Shown here in pieces: positions 35,629-45,205 of a stretch of DNA of 64,000 bases. This stretch comes from Paenibacillus polymyxa M1 (GTDB lineage: Bacteria > Bacillota > Bacilli > Paenibacillales > Paenibacillaceae). Position 1 is the stretch's first letter; each line of letters begins with the position of its first letter. The stretch lies in NCBI RefSeq assembly GCF_000237325.1, contig NC_017542.1, positions 5,388,501 to 5,452,500 of the forward strand. Direction: 5' to 3'. The position numbers and the translations under genes were made by a program. The notes under the pieces were generated by a model. It saw only the letters and a program-made list of their open reading frames with translations, was not told the DNA's origin and did no database searches.

Positions 35629-36648
35629 TTAAGCCTGTACAGAGGACAGTCCAAATGCTTCAGCCATGAGGCGTATTGATTTCATTTTGGCATCAAAGTC
35701 GTGAATGATGCTCGCAACCATGATCTCCTGTGCATTATAGTTCTTGCATAATTGCTCAAGCTGACGCTTCACCTGTTCGGGTGAACCGACCACCATACGC
35801 TTGCGATTCTCACGAATGCGCATCCGATCATATGGCGTATACGGATACGCAAGCGCCTTTTCGACAGAAGGTGTCCCTGCGGAACGCGTGCCCTGCTCTA
35901 AAAGCACCAGGGACAAGTCCATGCTGGATGCCAAACGATTGGCCTCCTCCTCGGTATCCGCGCAGATCGCAAATACGGCAACAAGCGAACGCGGTTGCTC
36001 ACTATGCTGGGAAGGCTGGAAGCTTTCCTGATATCCCTTCATAGCACCTGTGCCGCCTTCACCATTAATAAACTGCGCGAACGCAAAGCCTACGCCACGC
36101 TCGGCGGCCAGACCTGCGCTATCGCCGCTGGAGCCAAGCAGCCACATTTCCGGCACGGTCTCTACGAGCGGCATCGCCTGTAGCGAACCGAAGCGATGCT
36201 GGTTGCCTGTGCTATCGTGCAAATAGGCTAGCAGATCATCCAGCTGCTCGGGGTACAGATCAACGCCGCCCCGCATTTTCCCCTCCTGCAAAGCTCTGGT
36301 AGCAATCGGCATTCCTCCAGGCGCTCGCCCCAGACCCAGATCAATGCGTCCCGGATACAATCCCTCCAGTACCCGGAAGTTTTCCGCTACTTTATAAGCG
36401 CTGTAATGAGGCAGCATCACACCACCCGACCCCACTCGAATGGTAGAGGTACGGGCAGCCAGGTGTGAAATCAATACCTCCGGGCTGGAGCCTGCAAGGT
36501 TAGAGGCTGCATGATGCTCGGATACCCAGAAGCGATGATAACCCAGGCGTTCCGCCTCTATAGCAAGCTCAGCAGTCTTTTGTAATGCCTGTGCATGCGT
36601 CATGCCTTCCGATACCGGAGATTGGTCAAGAATGCTGAGTTTTATCAT
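35629..36648 (-). CDS. LLM class flavin-dependent oxidoreductase (luciferase-like)
   Basis: 339 residues, bacterial luciferase-like TIM barrel. LSILDQSPVSEG at the N-terminus, FWVSEHHA, GSGGVMLPHYSAYKVAENF and LGLGRAPGG are typical of the group holding B. subtilis YceB and MsnO8. Uses reduced flavin; substrate unknown. Single gene with its own terminator. Confidence 0.85.
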   Translation of the reverse strand: MIKLSILDQSPVSEGMTHAQALQKTAELAIEAERLGYHRFWVSEHHAASNLAGSSPEVLISHLAARTSTIRVGSGGVMLPHYSAYKVAENFRVLEGLYPGRIDLGLGRAPGGMPIATRALQEGKMRGGVDLYPEQLDDLLAYLHDSTGNQHRFGSLQAMPLVETVPEMWLLGSSGDSAGLAAERGVGFAFAQFINGEGGTGAMKGYQESFQPSQHSEQPRSLVAVFAICADTEEEANRLASSMDLSLVLLEQGTRSAGTPSVEKALAYPYTPYDRMRIRENRKRMVVGSPEQVKRQLEQLCKNYNAQEIMVASIIHDFDAKMKSIRLMAEAFGLSSVQA

Positions 36649-36786
36649 AAAAAGTCTGACCTTTCTATTTTGGAATACGAATAGGCATTAATTATAGCAC
36701 GTAAAGCCACAGTTAACCAAGAGGGGCAAAATAGCAGATTTACCGCACATATTTAGCCATGTTTACTTTTTATAGAGACTTGCTTT

Positions 36787-37932
36787 TTACTTTACTTTAT
36801 CTGCTTCATAAAGATGTGAACGCTTTTGAAAGAAACTAAACAGATGGGTCACGATTACTTTCAAGACGGCATAACCTGGAACAGCCAGTACAATTCCTAC
36901 CACACCAAACAAATTGCCTGCTGTCAAAATAACAAAGATAATCGTGATCGGATGTACTCGAAGAGATTTACCCATAATTTGTGGTGAAATAAATTTACCC
37001 TCAATAAGCTGGACGACTGTCCATACGATAACCATTTTGAGCAGCATGATCGGTGAGGTAACTATAGCTACGATTAACGCGGGTGTAATGGCAATTACAG
37101 GACCTAAGTAGGGAACCACGCTCGTAAAGGACGCAATGACCGCAAGTGTCAAAGAGTAGTCCAATCCAATAATCAGATAACCAATATACAGCAGCACTCC
37201 AATACAGAAGCTGACAATAATCTGTCCACGAATATACGAGCTGACCTGATGATTCATTTCGGTCATGATACGATCTGTCTCTTTACGAAACATAGGTGGA
37301 AGCATTTTTAGAATCCACTGCGGCAGCTTGTGTCCATCTTTCAGCAAATAGAACAGAATGAACGGAACCGTAGCGATCGCAAGCACAGTTTCCGTAATCA
37401 CACCCAAAAAGCTTCCCACACCCGTCCATGCATTATTGATAAAGCCAGATAACTTTTCAGAAGCTTTGGAGGCCAGTTCAGATGGATCTATTTGAATGGT
37501 GTTCTGGAATTGGTTGACAAAGTTACTGCCAATCAGTCGCTCAAACTGTTGTTTGACTTGCTCGGTATAGGCAGGGACATTTTGGATAAGGCCCTGTATC
37601 TGATCACGGATCACAGGTACCACCGATGTAATCACAATAGCGATAATCCCTATAATGAGCAAAAACAGGACAACAATGGAGTATACCCGCTTTACCTTAT
37701 TTCGCTCCAGTACATCTACCAGCGGATTGAGCAGATAGTACAATACACCGGACAAAATGACCGGGAGAATGATCGTTTTCAGCAACACGATGACAGGCGT
37801 AAATATGTATGAAATTTTGGTAAGCACTAAGATATTCAAACCGATCAGCAGCAATACCAACAGGAATAACACAAACTTGTTGTTCAGGAAAAACTTCTTA
37901 AACCGGTCTTTCCATGCCGGAGTTATTTCCAC
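36787..37932 (-). CDS. AI-2E/PerM family transporter
   Basis: 381 residues with six to eight helices. The family pattern includes a long soluble segment after the first two helix pairs (about 100-190), then [19 protein letters not shown] and [11 protein letters not shown], and [23 protein letters not shown]. Members export small molecules or act in Na+/H+ exchange; the quorum signal role is not general. GTG start with GAAGGGG upstream. Upstream of an LCP gene's end by about 150 nt. Confidence 0.8.
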   Translation of the reverse strand: MEITPAWKDRFKKFFLNNKFVLFLLVLLLIGLNILVLTKISYIFTPVIVLLKTIILPVILSGVLYYLLNPLVDVLERNKVKRVYSIVVLFLLIIGIIAIVITSVVPVIRDQIQGLIQNVPAYTEQVKQQFERLIGSNFVNQFQNTIQIDPSELASKASEKLSGFINNAWTGVGSFLGVITETVLAIATVPFILFYLLKDGHKLPQWILKMLPPMFRKETDRIMTEMNHQVSSYIRGQIIVSFCIGVLLYIGYLIIGLDYSLTLAVIASFTSVVPYLGPVIAITPALIVAIVTSPIMLLKMVIVWTVVQLIEGKFISPQIMGKSLRVHPITIIFVILTAGNLFGVVGIVLAVPGYAVLKVIVTHLFSFFQKRSHLYEADKVK

Positions 37933-38082
37933 ATGACATTCCCCTTCTCTTTAGACAGATGAGTATACGTTCTTCATAATTACGATATATTTTTGCAACA
38001 AAATATACAAGGTTATACCCAAATAAACACAAAAGCAAACAAAGTTGTACGTTATTGTACGAACTTCGCTTGCTTTGAAGGG

Positions 38083-39096
38083 TTATGGAGTATCATTTGT
38101 CGTGGTGGCAGCCTCCACCGTCGTAGTCACCGGTTTGTTTTCTTGTTCAAAAAGATTCTGTATGAATCGCTTGAGCTTCCGCTCGTCCACACCCAACACC
38201 TGCGCACCTTTGATGGTTTCCCCGCGCACCAGTTCGTTTGGCGGGATTTGCTGCTTCGCTACTGTTTTAGCATCGATATTAAAACCCAATGAAGCCAACT
38301 GCAGCATTTCCGTTGTACTCAGATTCGTTTCAATATAAGGAGATATGCTATTTAAAATACTTGGCAGTTTAATGAGCGACGAGGTCGATTGTATTTTACT
38401 GCCCAGTTCGGTAATGAATTTGCGCTGTCGCTCCGTACGTGTAAAATCGGAAGTCGCATCATGACGGAAACGTACATATTGCAAGGCTGTTTTGCCGTCC
38501 ATGTGCTGCATTCCCTTTTTCAAGTCAATATCAAACTGGTGTTTGTCTGCCTTGGACGTATAATGCATATCTTTTTCGACATCCAGGTCAATACCACCTA
38601 CAGAATCAACCAACGCAATGAAACCATTAAAATCAGTATATACATAATATTGAATTGGTATCCCCAGGAGGTCGCTCACAGTCTGTCTGGTCAAATCAGG
38701 CCCACCGTAGGAAAAGGCTGCATTCAATCGACTTTGCCCATGACCCGGGATCTTGACGTACGTATCACGAAGAATCGACATCAGGGTAGCCTTTTTCGTA
38801 ACCGGATCAACAGAAGCAACCATAACCGAGTCAGAGCGCCCTGAATCTTCTCCACGAGAATCGCCGCCAAGCAGCAGAATATTCACTCTCTCTGTTCCAT
38901 CCCATTCCGGTGGGAGTGATACCTCTACAGGTTGTACATTGGTTGATGTTTGGGTTTGCGGTTTAAATTTCGAGTCCTGGCCGGAAGCAACCGAAATTTG
39001 ATTCGTAAAATGATATATAGAATAAGCATAATATCCGCCCACTAAAAGGACTGTAGCAGTCACAGAAATACCTAGCCATTTTAAAAATTTTCGCAT
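38083..39096 (-). CDS. LytR-CpsA-Psr family glycopolymer-peptidoglycan ligase
   Basis: 337 residues. One N-terminal membrane helix (about 7-27), then an extracellular LCP domain: LLLGGDSRGEDSGRSDSVM, SILRDTYVKIPG with the lipid-phosphate-binding Arg, and VRFRHDATSDFTRTERQR. LCP proteins attach teichoic acids or capsule to peptidoglycan. The C-terminal about 30 residues are Thr/Ala-rich and low in complexity. TagU-like by architecture; the polymer is not known. Confidence 0.88.
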   Translation of the reverse strand: MRKFLKWLGISVTATVLLVGGYYAYSIYHFTNQISVASGQDSKFKPQTQTSTNVQPVEVSLPPEWDGTERVNILLLGGDSRGEDSGRSDSVMVASVDPVTKKATLMSILRDTYVKIPGHGQSRLNAAFSYGGPDLTRQTVSDLLGIPIQYYVYTDFNGFIALVDSVGGIDLDVEKDMHYTSKADKHQFDIDLKKGMQHMDGKTALQYVRFRHDATSDFTRTERQRKFITELGSKIQSTSSLIKLPSILNSISPYIETNLSTTEMLQLASLGFNIDAKTVAKQQIPPNELVRGETIKGAQVLGVDERKLKRFIQNLFEQENKPVTTTVEAATTTNDTP

Positions 39097-39209
39097 ATTT
39101 TCGGGTAACCTCGCTTTTATTCATCATCGTTCGGCTTTTAAAAGCATACCCTTCCGGCAAGTTATCTGTCAATTCGAGGCGTTTGTTCTAGGGGCGTTAT
39201 TCGTATCGG

Positions 39210-40154
39210 TTACACCTTATCTTCAGGCTCTTTTTCTGTTGATTTTACAGCATGGAGGTCGTCTGCATACCACGGATTCAAATGGACAAGCACCTCATAA
39301 ACCCGTGGCTCCCGCTTCATGACGGCCCTCTTGATCAGCCGGATAATATCGTGTCCCTGCTGAATCGTCAAAGAGGCATCCACTGAAGCTCGGATATCTA
39401 CAATAATATAATGACCGTGCTCACGGGCACGGATACGGTCAATACGCTGAACCTCGGCTACACTCAGTGCGGCTGCTGCGTAGCTTTCGATTTCCTCGGT
39501 TGCAATAGCCTTCTCCATGAGCACATCTATAGATTCGCGGCCCATTTCCCATGCCAATTTCAGAACCAGCAACGCCACTACAAACCCCGCAATGGGGTCG
39601 CCGTAAGATAAAATCGGAATATCCCAGTGTTCCCCGATCAGTCCTAATCCGATGCCCAATACAGCCGCTCCAGAGGCATATACATCAGCGAGGTGATCTT
39701 TTGCCGTCGCAATGAGGCCCTGACTATTGGCCGCTCTGCCAATACGAATTGTGTAGAGATACAGCCACTGTTTCCAGAGCAAGGAAATAATGGCTGCCAC
39801 TAAGGCTAGTATATGCTCCTGTGGCATCGGTTCGAACAGCGCAGCAATGGAATGATAGCCGATAAATATACCTGCCCCGAACAATATGACCGCCACCACA
39901 CTAGCACCAATGACTTCTGCCTTGCCGTGACCATAAGGATGATCCTCATCCGGAGGCTGGCTGGATATTCTCATCGCTCCCAGTGCGGTTGCAGAAGCAA
40001 TCACGTCCCCGGCGTTATGCACACCATCGGCCACCAGCACCTTACTGTTGAACATGAGTCCTGCGATGATTTTGATGCCGGTTAAGAGGATGTTGCTAAT
40101 CAGGCTGATCCATGCTGAGACCATGGCACGCTTGCCCATATCCTGTTCCTGCAT
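39210..40154 (-). CDS. Cation diffusion facilitator family metal exporter
   Basis: About 314 residues. Six helices with the metal-site Asp pairs in ADGVHNAGDVIAS, and DHPYGHGKAEVIG in the loop between helices 2 and 3. The C-terminal cytoplasmic domain (about 205-300) binds metal for gating. Exports Zn, Fe, Mn or Co/Cd in exchange for protons; the ion is not decided. ATG at 40154 has GGAGGGG 9 nt upstream; a TTG six codons earlier abuts that site. Confidence 0.87.
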   Translation of the reverse strand: MQEQDMGKRAMVSAWISLISNILLTGIKIIAGLMFNSKVLVADGVHNAGDVIASATALGAMRISSQPPDEDHPYGHGKAEVIGASVVAVILFGAGIFIGYHSIAALFEPMPQEHILALVAAIISLLWKQWLYLYTIRIGRAANSQGLIATAKDHLADVYASGAAVLGIGLGLIGEHWDIPILSYGDPIAGFVVALLVLKLAWEMGRESIDVLMEKAIATEEIESYAAAALSVAEVQRIDRIRAREHGHYIIVDIRASVDASLTIQQGHDIIRLIKRAVMKREPRVYEVLVHLNPWYADDLHAVKSTEKEPEDKV

Positions 40155-40276
40155 GATGTATAACCCCTCCAAATTATCTTTTAAAAAATGTCCTACCCGC
40201 TATTCGGTTATCTCAAGGCATCTTTCGCTGCTCTTTATCTTATGATGCTGTTCTTGCAGCGGCATAGTTGAAGATT

Positions 40277-40315
40277 ATAATAGCCCCGGAAGATGAGCCT
40301 CCCCGGGGCTATTAT
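40277..40315. terminator. Terminator after the DEAD-box helicase gene
   Basis: Perfect 13-bp stem ATAATAGCCCCGG/CCGGGGCTATTAT, thirteen-base loop, no long T run. Very stable. Confidence 0.65.
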
Positions 40316-40358
40316 GATAACCATAGTGGAGCATTCTATGAGAATACCCCTATTTTAT

Positions 40359-41936
40359 CTACCTGGACCGTCCGCGTCGGCCTCCTTGACCTTGACCCCC
40401 ACGCGGACCGCCTTTGGCTTGTCCACCGCGTCCACCTTGGCCTCCACGTGCGGAACCGCCGCTGCTGCGGTCATATCCGCCACGTCCGCTGCTTTGTCCT
40501 GCCGAGCGGCCTTGACCTCCGCGTTCAGAACCACTGCTGCCGCGATCATATCCGCCGCGTCCGCTGCTTTGCCCCGCCGAGCGGCCTTGACCTCCGCGTG
40601 TGGAACCGCCGTTGCTGCGATCGCGATCATATCCGCCGCGTTCACTACTGCTACGGTTGGAGCGACGCTCGCCGTTTGCGCCGTCACGACGACCGGACTG
40701 TTCGCGGCCGCTACGGCGTCCACCGCCAGCATCGTTGCCACCAAAGGAACGGCGGTCGTTTCTGCCTGAGCGGTCGTTTCTACCCTGCCGCTCAGCCGTA
40801 TCGGGAGCAGGTCTACGCTGCCCGCCGCCCTCACTGCTGGTGAATGTGACACCAGCAACTCTTTGGATGTTCCGAAGCTCCGGAACATCCCTCGGCGTGG
40901 CGAGCGTCACCGCAACGCCTTTGCCTCCGGCACGGCCGGTACGCCCGATGCGATGGATGTAGCTTTCGGCATCCTGTGGCATGTCATAGTTGAAGACATG
41001 CGTGACGCCTTCTACATCCAAGCCGCGTGCGGCTACATCTGTCGCTACGAGCAATTGAAGTTTCGCCTCACGGAACGCCTTCATCACTTGCTCCCGCTTG
41101 TTCTGGGACAAGTCCCCGTGCAGCTCACCGCTCTCGAACCCCATCTCCTGGAGCTCCTCATTCAGTTTAGAAGCCCGACGCTTAGTACGGCAGAAAATAA
41201 CAGCCAAATACGGACGATCCGTATTCAGCATATCTACCAATGCCTGTTGCTTACCACGGTCTGTTGTTTGTACAACGACCTGACGGATTTGGCTCACTGG
41301 AACGGAAGAAGCCGATTTCACTTTGACATCAACGGGTTCGTTCATATAGACACGAGCCAGCTTACGAATACCAGCTGGCATCGTAGCGGAAAACAGCATT
41401 GTTTGTCTCCGGTAAGGAACCTCCTGCAGAATCGTCTCCACGTCGTTCAAGAAGCCCATGTGTAACATTTGGTCAGCCTCATCCAGGACCAGCATTTTAA
41501 TGCCGCCTAGATCGAGCGTGCCACGTCTCAGGTGATCCAGCAGTCGCCCAGGTGTACCAATAATCAGTTGTGCGCCGCCTTTTAGTTTACGAAGCTGACG
41601 CTCCACGTCCTGTCCTCCGTAAACAGCTAGTAGAGATAAACTTGGCTCCGCAGCAGCCAAGCATTTAGCTTCCTCTGTAATCTGGAGTGCCAATTCACGC
41701 GTAGGTGCAATCACAAGCGCCTGCGGGTGCCGCTTGTCCAAATTCAGCTTTTGTAAAATCGGCAGTAAAAACGCAAGCGTCTTCCCTGTCCCCGTATGTG
41801 CCTCGGCAATCACATCCTGACCTTCCATCAACAGTGGAATGGACTCCTGCTGTACAGGTGTTGGCGCTGAGATGCCCTGCTCTTTCAAGGCTTCTACCCA
41901 ATGTTGCTCCACGCCTAATGCTGTAAAATTCTTCAA
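40359..41936 (-). CDS. DEAD-box RNA helicase with an RG-rich tail
   Basis: About 525 residues. Motif I AHTGTGKT, Ia PTRELALQ, II DEAD in VLDEADQML, III SAT, IV IFCRTKRRA, V VATDVAARGLDV and VI HRIGRTGRAG are all present. After about 375 the tail is rich in Arg, Gly, Ser and Gln and ends in near-identical 25-residue repeats. CshA/DeaD-like, for ribosome assembly and mRNA decay, often cold-induced. TTG at 41936 is preferred (GGGAAGTG 8 nt upstream, product MKNFTALGV); a TTG ten codons earlier has no ribosome site. Confidence 0.88.
   Translation of the reverse strand: MKNFTALGVEQHWVEALKEQGISAPTPVQQESIPLLMEGQDVIAEAHTGTGKTLAFLLPILQKLNLDKRHPQALVIAPTRELALQITEEAKCLAAAEPSLSLLAVYGGQDVERQLRKLKGGAQLIIGTPGRLLDHLRRGTLDLGGIKMLVLDEADQMLHMGFLNDVETILQEVPYRRQTMLFSATMPAGIRKLARVYMNEPVDVKVKSASSVPVSQIRQVVVQTTDRGKQQALVDMLNTDRPYLAVIFCRTKRRASKLNEELQEMGFESGELHGDLSQNKREQVMKAFREAKLQLLVATDVAARGLDVEGVTHVFNYDMPQDAESYIHRIGRTGRAGGKGVAVTLATPRDVPELRNIQRVAGVTFTSSEGGGQRRPAPDTAERQGRNDRSGRNDRRSFGGNDAGGGRRSGREQSGRRDGANGERRSNRSSSERGGYDRDRSNGGSTRGGQGRSAGQSSGRGGYDRGSSGSERGGQGRSAGQSSGRGGYDRSSGGSARGGQGGRGGQAKGGPRGGQGQGGRRGRSR
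40420..40660. repeat. 75-bp tandem repeats in the helicase tail
   Basis: About three in-frame copies of a 75-bp unit encoding GGYDRxSSGSxRGGQGRSAGQSSGR-type 25-residue repeats. For example, CGTCCGCTGCTTT recurs at 40483 and 40558. Copy number could vary between strains. Confidence 0.75.
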
Positions 41937-42259
41937 GTTGTATTCACTTCCCTTATCTGTATTCAATATGTGTCACGTAAAATAGGTTCATGTGCCATAT
42001 GACATCTATCGTTCCATAGTTCAGAATTCCCATTTTTGTATCGGTTCTCATTCTCCCCTTTTCAGGAAGGGAGCATATCCGTTATCGTTGAATCTGTTCA
42101 TGTAACTCAACATACGGCCGCAAGGCGGCTCAGGCCGTTCCATATATGACTTTCCTAGTATACGCGAAGTTGAACTGGTTTCCAAACGATTTTAACGAAT
42201 AACGCAAAAGGTGAATTCAATCACCATGTCATATATTATGGTAGGAGAATTGGTAATTC
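41937..42259. other. Divergent control region between helicase and the unknown operon
   Basis: 323 nt. It holds a minus-strand promoter (42157-42185) about 215 nt before the helicase start, hence a long leader with a CGGCC/GGCCG hairpin around 42115-42137. On the plus side is a dyad GGTGA-N6-TCACC (42210-42225), just upstream of TATATT/TATTAT-like -10 sequences (42232-42239) for the operon beginning at 42260. No gene inside. Confidence 0.55.
42157..42185 (-). promoter_or_regulatory. Promoter of the DEAD-box helicase gene
   Basis: On the minus strand TTGGAA (42180-42185), 17-nt spacer, TATACT (42157-42162). Expected start near 42150, so the 5' leader is about 215 nt. Confidence 0.55.
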
Positions 42260-42877
42260 ATGAATAAAGGATGGATGCTTGTGGTTAACAATCTACATTA
42301 TAATTTCATAATGACAGGTTCCTTATCGGAGAAGCACACTTTGTTTGCCGAAGAGTGCTTTACTAACCTGTTCGATTGTTTTGAAACATTCCTGAACATA
42401 TCAGGAATCCGCAATACCCGTGTGTCTGTCTATCAATCCAAGAAAGCCAAACACGCTAAGATCCGCTGGGACAAGCAGGAGTTGCTCCGCATTGTAACCG
42501 ATAATGAATTGACTCCATTGATGCTGGTTATCGAGGCTCCCAGTATCAAATCGTCCTATAACAAAGGGACAACGCCGGAAGTCTACATTCTTTTGTCCAA
42601 TGACCCTATGGGTCAATCTCCCAACAATTGCGGGATGCTTGTTTCGATCCGTCAGGACATTTATGAACGTATCGACCAAACAATCGTCGAAGACGTTATG
42701 ATGCAGCTGAGCCAGTGGATAAAGGCAACCAAACTGTTACACAGCTCGCGCAACTTTTATGCTGGTAGTAAAGCACGTGCCATTATGGATATTCTTCCAT
42801 TTATGCTCGAAAAGGATACTCCGGATATGAAGTATGTTTTTCAATCGTGGACTCCGTATCCTTTACCACACACTTAA
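42260..42877 (+). CDS. Unrecognised cytosolic protein, gene 1 of the seven-gene operon
   Basis: 205 residues, no signal peptide or membrane helix. It contains LTPLMLVIEAPSIKSS and EVYILLSNDPMGQSP (mixed alpha/beta), a helical segment from about 140 on, and an unusual C-terminus rich in aromatic and Pro residues. No family recognised. AGGAGA lies 11 nt before the ATG. First gene of a same-strand run up to 46203 with gaps of 2-49 nt, so it is probably co-transcribed with the HEAT and Imm26-like genes. Confidence 0.6.
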   Translation: MNKGWMLVVNNLHYNFIMTGSLSEKHTLFAEECFTNLFDCFETFLNISGIRNTRVSVYQSKKAKHAKIRWDKQELLRIVTDNELTPLMLVIEAPSIKSSYNKGTTPEVYILLSNDPMGQSPNNCGMLVSIRQDIYERIDQTIVEDVMMQLSQWIKATKLLHSSRNFYAGSKARAIMDILPFMLEKDTPDMKYVFQSWTPYPLPHT

Positions 42878-42916
42878 ACAATCCGTCATCCCATTAACCC
42901 TAGGAGGCTGCAATTT

Positions 42917-43561
42917 ATGCAAATTCAAGTTCAAAAGGCTGAAAAAAAAGAAAACGAATATCTCATTCATTATCAAGCGGGAGGAGCTCTGCCGTTCGTT
43001 CCGCATGATGTTGTTCTGATCCATGGCAAACAGTATTTTATAGGTACGATTTTGAAGGTAGAGTCGGAACAGGTCCTTATCCGTATCAATCCAGAATATG
43101 AAGACCAACTGACAGGGTCCATCGGACTGGAACTGGCTTTCTCTCCAACCGTTTCTATTCAAGGTGCAGACAGCATTGTAGAAAAGCTCGGCTATTTTCC
43201 ACCTTTTCACTATGACCGAATCACGGCTGCCAATATGACGAAAGACCAGATTACACTGACAATTGAGCTATCCCCCGCTAGCGTGCTAGTTCCTAAATCA
43301 CCGGATCTGGAACCTTCGGCTGATGCACCAGTGATCCCTGAGGCTCCAGCCAAAGATATTCCACGCTATGCAGTGACTTTTACATTTCTGGAAACCAAAG
43401 AGCATGTATTAACCCCTGTAGAAACAGAAAATATCATCTTGCAGCTCGATTTCCGCTATGAAGAAGCAGACATGGTCGTTGACATCGATGCCTTGTCAGG
43501 GCTGTCAGGCAGCTTTCTGTGCAGAGGCATCCGTGCAGAGATTACGGAACTTCATGAATAA
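42917..43561 (+). CDS. Unrecognised beta-rich protein, gene 2 of the operon
   Basis: 214 residues, cytosolic. The N-terminal half (about 1-115) is beta-rich and short-looped (DVVLIHGKQYFIGTILKVES). A Pro/Ala-rich linker (about 125-150) leads to a second beta-rich part ending FLCRGIRAEITELHE, so two domains are likely. No family recognised. AGGAGG 9 nt before the ATG. Overlaps the next gene by 8 nt. Confidence 0.6.
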   Translation: MQIQVQKAEKKENEYLIHYQAGGALPFVPHDVVLIHGKQYFIGTILKVESEQVLIRINPEYEDQLTGSIGLELAFSPTVSIQGADSIVEKLGYFPPFHYDRITAANMTKDQITLTIELSPASVLVPKSPDLEPSADAPVIPEAPAKDIPRYAVTFTFLETKEHVLTPVETENIILQLDFRYEEADMVVDIDALSGLSGSFLCRGIRAEITELHE

Positions 43562-43961
43562 ACATGAAGCCCGTGAGCTGTTGCGCTGTCATTCTTTTAT
43601 TCATGATGATCTGGAGCATCCCAAAATGCGAAGCGGGTTTCTAGGGATGCTTCGTCCCTTCCAGGGAGAACTGATCGAGGATAATTTTCATGAGCTCATG
43701 ACTATCATTGAAGTTCTGGCAGATGAGTTGGAGAAACCGTCCGTAGAACGGGAGCTTATATCCGCTCTGTGGGGGATTTGCCAATATACACGGGCATGGG
43801 CGTTGCATCCTGATGGTATGCTGCAGCGAAATCACCTGCTGACCGTAGAGCAGATTAGTACGCTTGACGATTGGATTGATACAATCTCCTATGCGGTTAT
43901 GGTGCTGCTAGAGGGTGGCGGAACGGAAGAAGCTTTATCGAACTACAGACAACGAGAGTAG
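43554..43961 (+). CDS. Unrecognised small helical protein, gene 3 of the operon
   Basis: 135 residues, acidic, almost entirely helical (HELMTIIEVLADELEK, LISALWGICQYTRAW). No family recognised; size, acidity and all-helical make-up are common among immunity proteins, which is only suggestive. The ATG at 43554 lies inside the last codons of gene 2, so it is translationally coupled. A longer frame from 43458 overlaps gene 2 too far to be likely. Confidence 0.55.
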   Translation: MNKHEARELLRCHSFIHDDLEHPKMRSGFLGMLRPFQGELIEDNFHELMTIIEVLADELEKPSVERELISALWGICQYTRAWALHPDGMLQRNHLLTVEQISTLDDWIDTISYAVMVLLEGGGTEEALSNYRQRE

Positions 43962-44010
43962 GTAATACACAATGTCAAAAAGTAATCTGGCTAAGAAATG
44001 AGGGGGGTAT

Positions 44011-44517
44011 ATGTCCATACAAACTGATGATGACGGAAAGACGTTCTTATCTATTTTCCCTACACTATCGTATGAAGATCGATTAGTCTCATTACGCGAA
44101 TTAACAGCTATACCCCAGCCCATGGGGGACACCATCGCATTCCTTTTGCAGCTTGTGCAGCAATCATCTGAGGATGATCTGCTTCGTATAGAAGCGCTGA
44201 AGGTCATCGGGCTATATGCGGATCAGAGCCAGCAGCCGATGATCATGCGAGGAATTCGCGAGCTGCTGTCCAAGCCTGATGAAGATGATGATGTACGAAA
44301 CGCAGCTTTACAAACTTTGGCATGGATGCCTTGTTCAGAAGCAGAGCTACATATAGCTTTGGACTTAATCCGCAGTGATACATATATCTTAGTCAAGGGG
44401 GCCGCTTTTGCACTGCTCCGCGCACATAAAGCCCACCCTTTCGCACAACATGCGCTGAAGCAATTATTGCAACATGAGGAATTCGGTGCATCTGCCCAGC
44501 GTGAGCTGTCCACATAA
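44011..44517 (+). CDS. HEAT-repeat protein, gene 4 of the operon
   Basis: 168 residues made of paired helices with the HEAT pattern: LLRIEALKVIGLYAD, VRNAALQTLAWMPCS, VKGAAFALLRAHKAHPFA. About four repeats give a small curved solenoid, a protein-binding scaffold. GAGGGGGG sits a few nt before the ATG. No catalytic motif. Its place between unknown genes suggests it binds one of their products. Confidence 0.65.
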   Translation: MSIQTDDDGKTFLSIFPTLSYEDRLVSLRELTAIPQPMGDTIAFLLQLVQQSSEDDLLRIEALKVIGLYADQSQQPMIMRGIRELLSKPDEDDDVRNAALQTLAWMPCSEAELHIALDLIRSDTYILVKGAAFALLRAHKAHPFAQHALKQLLQHEEFGASAQRELST

Positions 44518-44546
44518 TCGACAACCAAAGGAGAATCACTCTACTT

Positions 44547-45176
44547 ATGCGTGTAAGAATATTTATATTCATATTGATTATCGGAATTATTTGTGTGCCT
44601 GCCTATTTCATTATGAGCAGCTTTGGATTATTCCAAAATGAGAAGGTGCTTGTACATTACAAGCTGGCCCTTGAGGTAAAGGGTAAAAAATATGATGCCT
44701 GGCCTTTAATCAGCAGTTATACCGCAATAGATAAAAATGGGGACCATCGTCAGCTCTACTATCAGGCGGAGGGCTCAGGCATAGAGTATCTGTTTCAACT
44801 TGCCTATGGACAGTATGAACTCAAGCCCTCCAAAGAAAATCCTTTTCTGGATGGGGGAATCCACTATACCATGGACCATCCTGAGTATGTACGTGAGGAA
44901 AAACAGTATGAGAATGCCAACGACTATACGGAATTAACCCATTATTACAACCAACAGGAACAGGTTATTTATACTTACAATCCTGAAGCCAGCCTCGACA
45001 AAACCTACGTGCGCTCCATCATCACCGCTGGAATGACTCGCACCACTGGTAATTCAAGTAGGCCGGTGAAGGATGATTATATTAATATCAGTAAGCTGTT
45101 TAAGGACAAGCTCGGAGTAAATGTGAAGGTAGATGTGGATGAGGACAACAAAATCGTTACCCTGTCCATGTCATAA
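44547..45176 (+). CDS. Membrane-anchored unknown protein, gene 5 of the operon
   Basis: 209 residues. An N-terminal hydrophobic helix (about 4-24), not followed by a lipobox Cys, puts the remaining beta-rich 180 residues probably outside. Tyr and acidic residues are frequent (GIEYLFQLAYGQYELKPS). No family recognised. The only gene of the operon with a membrane segment, so it may link the others to the envelope. Confidence 0.6.
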   Translation: MRVRIFIFILIIGIICVPAYFIMSSFGLFQNEKVLVHYKLALEVKGKKYDAWPLISSYTAIDKNGDHRQLYYQAEGSGIEYLFQLAYGQYELKPSKENPFLDGGIHYTMDHPEYVREEKQYENANDYTELTHYYNQQEQVIYTYNPEASLDKTYVRSIITAGMTRTTGNSSRPVKDDYINISKLFKDKLGVNVKVDVDEDNKIVTLSMS

Positions 45177-45205
45177 TAAAACGAAAAGAAAGGAAGACGC
45201 TATAA

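Noticed and set aside
40420..40660. CRISPR-like repeats
   Set aside because: In-frame coding repeats of the helicase tail without spacers.
40268..40843. Plus-strand 191-codon frame opposite the helicase tail
   Set aside because: Its repeats are the antisense of the RG-rich repeats; no ribosome site and Cys/His/Arg-rich nonsense composition.
43458..43553. Upstream extension of operon gene 3
   Set aside because: It would overlap gene 2 by over 100 nt in another frame; the ATG at 43554 is the plausible start.
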